DNA of 24,659 nt. It comes from B1-G15 sp964346135 (GTDB taxonomy: Archaea; Thermoproteota; Bathyarchaeia; Bathyarchaeales; Bathyarchaeaceae). Below the pieces are notes generated by a model, which saw nothing but the letters and a program-made list of their open reading frames with translations, searched no databases and had not been told where the DNA came from. The stretch lies in NCBI GenBank assembly GCA_964346135.1, contig CAYFTS010000226.1, positions 1-24,659 on the forward strand. The letters are read 5' to 3'. A program made the position numbers and the translations under genes. This document shows positions 21,045 through 24,659 of the stretch, one piece after another (position 1 is the stretch's first letter; every line of letters begins with the position of its first letter).

Positions 21045-21980
21045 ATGTCAAATTATGATGAAGCTTCAGTTCTAGAAGTGTTAGACAAAGTAAGTCGTAG
21101 CGTAGTTAACATAAGCACCATCAAGCTTCTCCAACATATTTTCTACAGGGCAGTCCCTGTTAAAGGAATGGGCTCAGGAACCATAATCGATACAGACGGT
21201 CAAATTTTAACAAACAACCATGTAGTTGTGGGCGCAAAGAAAATCGGCGTGACGTTGACTGATGGGCGTGTATTAGAAGGCAGAGTCAGGGGAACATGCT
21301 CAACCCACGACATGGCTATTATCAAAGTGAAGGAGGAAAAACTCCCAGCCGCAGAGCTAGGTGACTCCGATAAATTAAGGGTGGGTCAAAGAGTCTTTGC
21401 TATTGGCAATCCTTTCGGACTTTCTGGGGGCCCAACAGTTACCTCTGGGGTGATAAGTGCTCTAAACAGATCCATAGAATCAAAAAGAGGCATGATAGAG
21501 TGTCTCGTTCAAACTGATGCTGCCATAAACCCGGGAAATAGTGGAGGACCGCTAGTGGACATGCAGGGAAGAGTTGTCGCCATCAACACAGCGATAATTC
21601 CCTTCGCTCATGGCATAGGCTTCGCCATTCCCATAAATTCAGCGAAGAAATGCACCAACGAAATCATTGTTCACGGAGAAATGATTAGACCTTGGCTTGG
21701 CGTGAATGGATTAACTGTTACCAGACAAGTTGCATCCTACTACGGTTTACCCGTTGATAGAGGAGTTCTTGTTGCAAGAGTGATAGCGGGTAGCCCCGCA
21801 GACAACGCTGGAATAGTCCCCGGCGATATAGTCCTTGAATTTGCAGGTAAGACCATAAATAACATAGAAGGACTGGTGAAGGAAATTCAAAAAAGAAAAG
21901 CTGAAGAAAAAGTGGAAGTACTGATTCTCCGAAACTCTGAGAGAGGGATTGTCGAAGTGACCTTGGAGAGAACTCCGTGA
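21045..21980 (+). CDS. HtrA/DegP-type serine protease with PDZ domain
   Basis: A protein of about 311 residues. The trypsin-like domain has the full triad: H59 (LTNNHVVV), D89 (THDMAII) and S166 (NPGNSGGPL), with the oxyanion segment intact. A PDZ domain follows (about 215-300) with a WLGVNG start and GSPADNAGIVPGDIVLE. HtrA proteases degrade or refold damaged proteins and are induced by heat and oxidative stress. There is no signal peptide or membrane anchor, so it should act in the cytoplasm, which is less usual for the family. ATG 21045 is chosen over GTG 21033; neither has a clear ribosome binding site. It lies between the desulforedoxin pair and the 11-Cys ferredoxin. Confidence 0.94.
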   Translation: MSNYDEASVLEVLDKVSRSVVNISTIKLLQHIFYRAVPVKGMGSGTIIDTDGQILTNNHVVVGAKKIGVTLTDGRVLEGRVRGTCSTHDMAIIKVKEEKLPAAELGDSDKLRVGQRVFAIGNPFGLSGGPTVTSGVISALNRSIESKRGMIECLVQTDAAINPGNSGGPLVDMQGRVVAINTAIIPFAHGIGFAIPINSAKKCTNEIIVHGEMIRPWLGVNGLTVTRQVASYYGLPVDRGVLVARVIAGSPADNAGIVPGDIVLEFAGKTINNIEGLVKEIQKRKAEEKVEVLILRNSERGIVEVTLERTP

Positions 21981-22037
21981 GTAAAGACGCGGGAAATGTT
22001 TTTAGGGTTCTCTTCATAGGTTAGTTAATGAGGAAAA

Positions 22038-22280
22038 ATGCCTAAAATACAAATCAACTCAGAACTATGCGATGGATGCGGAGCATGTGTCACGCTTTGC
22101 CCTGAATTCGTTTTAGAACTTCACGATGGAAAAGTAAAGGTCGTGAATTCTGAAGCTTGTCTAGGCATCAGGGCGAAACAGCTTTGTTCAGAATGCAATG
22201 AGATGGCAGAAACATGCTTAGGATGCGTTACTTGCGTCAAAAGCTGTCCAACAGCCGCCATCGAAATACTTGAGATTTAG
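22038..22280 (+). CDS. Two-cluster ferredoxin with three extra cysteines
   Basis: An 80-residue ferredoxin. Cluster motif one is C11-x2-C14-x2-C17-x3-C21-P and motif two is C60-x2-C63-x2-C66-x3-C70-P; both are complete, so two [4Fe-4S] clusters are expected. Between them an insertion carries C41, C50 and C53 (a C-x2-C pair in LCSEC), giving 11 cysteines in total. The extra three could bind a metal or form a disulfide. The start is ATG 22038 with a weak purine-rich site before it. Its stop codon overlaps the stop of the convergent dehydrogenase gene by 4 nt. Its partner could be HtrA-linked stress enzymes or the dehydrogenase, but this is not shown. Confidence 0.88.
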   Translation: MPKIQINSELCDGCGACVTLCPEFVLELHDGKVKVVNSEACLGIRAKQLCSECNEMAETCLGCVTCVKSCPTAAIEILEI

Positions 22281-23344
22281 CCTGTCTCCAAACGACGACG
22301 GGCGCTGATTACTCTTTCTTTGGCAATGTTTAAGGCTGCATCTCTCAGTCCTATGTTTTTTTCCTCAGCATATTCTAAAACGGTTCTAGTGTTTCGATGA
22401 ATCTTTTTCTGGACAAGTTTTAACATCCGTTTTGGATTGTAACCCATATATTCAGCATAAGAAGATATTACTCCACCAGCATTTGCAAGAATGTCGGGCA
22501 CAACCATGACTCCTCTCTTCCGTAAAACTTCCTCTATTTCCGGCCTTACTGGAATATTAGCAGCCTCAACTACCATCTTTGCTTTGACAACGTCTACGTT
22601 GTCCTTTGTGATAACATCAGAAAGAGCAGCAGGAATAAGAATGTCTACTGGAAGCTCAAAGATTTCCTTGTTTTCTAATACCTTTCCAGGTCTATAATTT
22701 ATAACCGACGTCGTTTCCTTCTTCACTTTATATAGTTTTTTGAAGTTGAACCCGTCTTGGTTGTATATGCAACCCTTGGAATCAGAAACTGCCACAACTT
22801 TCACATCAATCTGTGTTAAGTAGTTGGTAACATAGGAACCAACATTTCCAAAGCCCTCTACCGCCACTGTTGCATCCTTAATGTCTAAGCCTATGTAATT
22901 TGCCACTGTAGCTGTAGCTTGGACTACTCCAACAGCCGTGGAGCCATATTCATGAGGAATACCGCATTTCTCACCATGCTTTACACACATGTTAGCTGGT
23001 TTTCCAGTAGAAGCCTTCATGGAGCCGTTTGCCTTAGCAAAAACAGCCATTTCTTCTTCGCCTGTGTTTATGTCTGGTGCGCCTACGTAGAGTTTCGGAC
23101 ATACGGGTTTCAGGGCTCTGGAGAAGGCTCGTATTATTTCCTTCTTCTTCTCTTTGGATATCTTCTTTGGATCCGCCACTATGCCGGACTTTGCTCCTCC
23201 GAAAGGTAACTCTGCGAGGGCACATTTCCATGTCATTGTTCTGGCTAAACGAAAGACTTCCTCTGTTGTGATAGTGGGTAACATTCTGATTCCGCCTTTG
23301 CCGGGGCCAAGAGTTGTGTTGTCAATGACCAGAACACCTTTCAT
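22277..23344 (-). CDS. Glu/Leu/Phe/Val-type amino acid dehydrogenase
   Basis: A 355-residue protein from the ATG at 23344, probably lacking its true N-terminus. Features: GPGKGGIRM and the catalytic lysine region PFGGAKSGI, APDINTGEEEM, and a Rossmann NAD(P) site VAVEGFGNVGS. PDILANAGGVISSY near the C-terminus is typical of the family. The segment before the NAD domain reads TGKPANMCVKHGEKCGIPHEYGST, unlike the usual glutamate dehydrogenase motif, so the substrate is uncertain. Reaction: reversible oxidative deamination of an amino acid. The 30 or so residues upstream (to 23433) are in frame and look conserved (DKWGPEKILHVYDSKVG) but have no start codon; see the next entry and the findings. 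Confidence 0.88.
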   Translation of the reverse strand: MKGVLVIDNTTLGPGKGGIRMLPTITTEEVFRLARTMTWKCALAELPFGGAKSGIVADPKKISKEKKKEIIRAFSRALKPVCPKLYVGAPDINTGEEEMAVFAKANGSMKASTGKPANMCVKHGEKCGIPHEYGSTAVGVVQATATVANYIGLDIKDATVAVEGFGNVGSYVTNYLTQIDVKVVAVSDSKGCIYNQDGFNFKKLYKVKKETTSVINYRPGKVLENKEIFELPVDILIPAALSDVITKDNVDVVKAKMVVEAANIPVRPEIEEVLRKRGVMVVPDILANAGGVISSYAEYMGYNPKRMLKLVQKKIHRNTRTVLEYAEEKNIGLRDAALNIAKERVISARRRLETG

Positions 23345-23436
23345 TCCTACTTTAGAATCATAAACGTGCAGTATTTTTTCTGGACCCCACTTGTCAGTGA
23401 ATTTTTCTATTTCGATGCTTAATCTTGTTCCCCCAT
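23345..23436 (-). other. N-terminal extension of the dehydrogenase, separated by a probable frameshift
   Basis: Reading on the minus strand in the dehydrogenase frame gives GGTRLSIEIEKFTDK and then WGPEKILHVYDSKVG directly before Met of the annotated start. This stretch resembles the N-terminus of family members. An ATG at 23434-23436 precedes a run of five G; one extra G would place this ATG in frame (MGGTRLSIE). A TATA-like AAATATAG at 23455-23462 lies 20-25 nt before the ATG, which fits a leaderless start. So the G run may be short by one base (sequencing error) or a real frameshift. Confidence 0.6.
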
Positions 23437-23577
23437 GATGATTTTATGGCAACTCTATATTTGATTGTCGCTAAAAAGTTCTTCATTAAGAGAACTAACT
23501 CAGGACATGCCTGTCTTAGATATCATCTAACGAGCTAAAGAAAATTGGGAAGGAATTTCTGAATGGGCTTCAATAAG
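23437..23577. other. Intergenic region upstream of the dehydrogenase
   Basis: 141 bp between the dehydrogenase start and the 3' end of the Dps-like gene, both on the minus strand. It contains the TATA-like AAATATAG noted above. No gene, repeat or hairpin terminator was recognised. Confidence 0.4.
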
Positions 23578-24075
23578 TTATTTTCTCTTTTTTTCCAGTA
23601 GATTTTCGAAAGCTTCTTCGTGTTGTATTTCTTCGGATAGTATATGTTCTATTAGGTGAAAAGTTCTTACATCCTTGTCATAGCAAGCAGACACTTTCTT
23701 GAGAAGTTTATTATATACATCAATTGCGCATCCTTCTGCATCAGCAACTGCGTTGAGCACACCTTCAAGGTCTCTTTCGTTCTTGGGGAATACGACTTTC
23801 TTGCAGGTTGCTATTCTCTGTAAATCTTCAAGGTCTCTCTCTGGTTCTCCGCCCAATTCGAGGATTCTGTCAGCTAGTTCCGACATGTGCTCGAACTCGT
23901 CTTTTGCGATTCTATCCAGTTCGCTAGCCACTGTTGGGTAGTCTGGGCCCTCAATGAAGTCTGCTGCCCAAGTGTAGTAGAAGAAGGCTATCCATTCGTC
24001 GGCATAGGCACTGTTCAAATCTTTCAATAACTTCTTGATGTCGACTTCCACTATTTCTCTTCCTTTCTTTCCCAT
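23578..24075 (-). CDS. Dps-like ferritin (thioferritin type)
   Basis: A 165-residue four-helix protein of the archaeal Dps-like family. Di-iron ligands: E27 (YADEWIAFF), E60 with H63 (DEFEHMSE), E114 (DAEGC) and E149 with H152 (EEIQHEEA). C116, one turn after E114, and C131 are candidate thioferritin cysteines, as in the Sulfolobus and Pyrococcus Dps-like proteins, which remove peroxide while storing iron as a dodecamer. I chose ATG 24075 because GAGGTG lies 6 nt upstream; the longer frame to 24210 is untranslated leader. A TATA box lies at 24123-24134. The first 29 nt of the gene region are repeated at the right end of the window. Confidence 0.9.
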   Translation of the reverse strand: MGKKGREIVEVDIKKLLKDLNSAYADEWIAFFYYTWAADFIEGPDYPTVASELDRIAKDEFEHMSELADRILELGGEPERDLEDLQRIATCKKVVFPKNERDLEGVLNAVADAEGCAIDVYNKLLKKVSACYDKDVRTFHLIEHILSEEIQHEEAFENLLEKKRK

Positions 24076-24085
24076 AAGGAACACC
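24057..24085 (-). repeat. 29-nt repeat, copy one (start of the Dps-like gene)
   Basis: The 29 nt covering the spacer, ATG and first six codons (MGKKGR) of the Dps-like gene are identical to 24631-24659. The copy ends at the right edge of the window, so the repeat could be longer on that side. Confidence 0.9.
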
Positions 24086-24122
24086 TCTACGTAATTCTGT
24101 TGGTAGGAATAAAAAACTTTCC

Positions 24123-24134
24123 AATTTATACATA
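24123..24134 (-). promoter_or_regulatory. TATA box of the Dps-like gene
   Basis: On the minus strand TGTATAAATTGG lies about 53 nt before the ATG at 24075. A start site 26 nt on (near 24102) gives a leader of about 27 nt that includes the GAGGTG ribosome binding site. Confidence 0.5.
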
Positions 24135-24232
24135 ATGCGTATGGCTGGTGAATTCTTTCCCAGTTTATGTTTCTGAAAAGAGTTTCGAAGTAGCATCCTT
24201 TGTTTAGCAATTAATGCGCGCGTGTGGTAAAC

Positions 24233-24520
24233 CTATCTACCTAAAAGTCTGTTGACCGATTGTGGAATATATTTTACAACTGTTTTTTTAAGCTGTCTTC
24301 CAAAAAGCATTTCTTTGATGCCTTTGTCTGAAGTGCCCGAAAGAGTTTCTGCTTCGATAGAAGAGATCACTCCCTTCGCAATTTCAATCAAAGCTGTAGT
24401 CTGTTTTTCCGTTAATCCCTCACCTCTTTGTGCCTCAAGTTCATTTATAAAATCATAAAGAGCTTTTATTGCCTTTTCACCATGTAAAGTTCGAAACTTT
24501 GGAATCTCAACAGGCTGCAT
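24233..24520 (-). CDS. Small helical protein of unknown function
   Basis: A protein of about 95 residues, with start at ATG 24520 because the upstream GTG (24532) lies within the GGTGGT ribosome binding site. It is predicted helical and charged: HGEKAIKALYDFINELEAQRG, TEKQTTALIEIAKGVISSIEAE and a basic C-terminus KKTVVKYIPQSVNRLLGR. It has no cysteine, no membrane segment and no recognised domain. A TATA box (TCTATAAATA at 24551-24560, read in reverse) precedes it with a short leader. It is followed by the Dps-like gene 157 nt later on the same strand, which has its own promoter. Function unknown. Confidence 0.65.
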   Translation of the reverse strand: MQPVEIPKFRTLHGEKAIKALYDFINELEAQRGEGLTEKQTTALIEIAKGVISSIEAETLSGTSDKGIKEMLFGRQLKKTVVKYIPQSVNRLLGR

Positions 24521-24550
24521 TTCTACCACCAAAATAGAATGGTGATTTTT

Positions 24551-24560
24551 TCTATAAATA
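24551..24560 (-). promoter_or_regulatory. TATA box of the small helical protein gene
   Basis: Read on the minus strand, TATTTATAGA lies about 36 nt before the ATG at 24520, giving a leader of about 10 nt. Confidence 0.5.
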
Positions 24561-24616
24561 TCATCGTCTGAAAATCAAAATATTCCGGTATTCGATATAT
24601 ACATGCACACATTTTT

Positions 24617-24659
24617 TTATCTGAGGCTTACTCTTCCTTTCTTTCCCATAAGGAACACC
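24617..24659 (-). repeat. 29-nt repeat, copy two, with truncated start of a Dps-like gene
   Basis: At 24631-24659 the ribosome binding site end, ATG and first codons of the Dps-like gene recur exactly. After MGKKGR the frame differs from the Dps gene and stops at 24617-24619 (ten residues in all). It is a partial duplication of a gene start, a remnant of a paralogue, or the overlap of an assembly break, since it lies exactly at the window end. Confidence 0.7.

Noticed and set aside
24076..24210. 45-residue N-terminal extension of the Dps-like gene
   Set aside because: The ribosome binding site GAGGTG and TATA box lie within this stretch and point to the ATG at 24075; the extension has no ferritin features.
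1..24659. CRISPR arrays, tRNA or rRNA genes, insertion sequences, integrases
   Set aside because: No regularly spaced repeats, no tRNA-like cloverleaf regions and no transposase or integrase motifs were found on reading both strands.

Overview
The window reads as a piece of a metabolically anaerobic archaeon. Support for archaea: a 2-oxoacid:ferredoxin oxidoreductase with fused gamma-alpha chain plus a separate beta chain, a Mrp/NBP35 ATPase with an N-terminal DUF59 domain, an archaeal-type Dps-like ferritin, TTG and GTG starts behind GGAGGTGA-type ribosome binding sites, and TATA boxes about 25-35 nt before several genes (one apparently leaderless). The base composition looks moderately AT-rich by eye. 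The lineage cannot be fixed by eye; a Bathyarchaeia-like or other TACK-type archaeon is a guess. Both ends look like contig ends: the left gene lacks its start, and the right end stops inside a 29-nt exact repeat of an internal sequence. No rRNA, tRNA, CRISPR array, integrase or transposase was seen.

Layout. 1-4733: a partial ferritin-like gene and a small Cys protein, then a minus-strand operon read from 4733 down: bacterioferritin-like protein, WrbA-type flavoprotein, a one-cluster ferredoxin, KorA (gamma-alpha) and KorB. 4823-9006: a second minus-strand operon read from 9006 down: ArsR repressor, a two-cluster iron-sulfur protein with a His/Cys-rich linker, an 8-Cys zinc-ribbon-like protein, Mrp ATPase, DUF438-hemerythrin, a winged-helix regulator and a second hemerythrin-like protein. 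9165-11697: a paralogue of the first small Cys protein, a PfpI/DJ-1 protein, a ferredoxin, a methyltransferase and a small Hsp20. 11893-14655: divergent CDF and ZIP metal transporters and a Na+/Ca2+-exchanger-type antiporter. 14887-17809: flavodoxin, FprA-type flavodiiron protein and an alpha/alpha-toroid protein. 17900-20188: TrmO and a rubredoxin-pyruvate-oxidase-like fusion. 20501-24520: a 38-residue desulforedoxin, a His/Cys-rich small protein, an HtrA protease, an 11-Cys ferredoxin, a Glu/Leu/Phe/Val-type dehydrogenase, a Dps-like ferritin and a small unknown.

Taken together this is a dense redox and oxidative-stress island: three ferritin-fold proteins, two hemerythrin-like proteins, a flavodiiron O2/NO reductase, desulforedoxin, WrbA, four separate ferredoxin-type proteins, PfpI, Hsp20 and HtrA, with iron/zinc handling and Fe-S assembly. 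The most striking gene is the rubredoxin domain fused to a complete thiamine-diphosphate oxidase. With FprA nearby it suggests (inference only) a short chain in which 2-oxoacid oxidation passes electrons through FAD and rubredoxin to reduce O2 or NO. Other points of interest are a probable N-terminal frameshift in the dehydrogenase, a ferredoxin with Phe at a cluster-ligand position, a palindrome over the predicted ArsR start site, and a palindrome plus hairpin upstream of hsp20 that may mark a small RNA.
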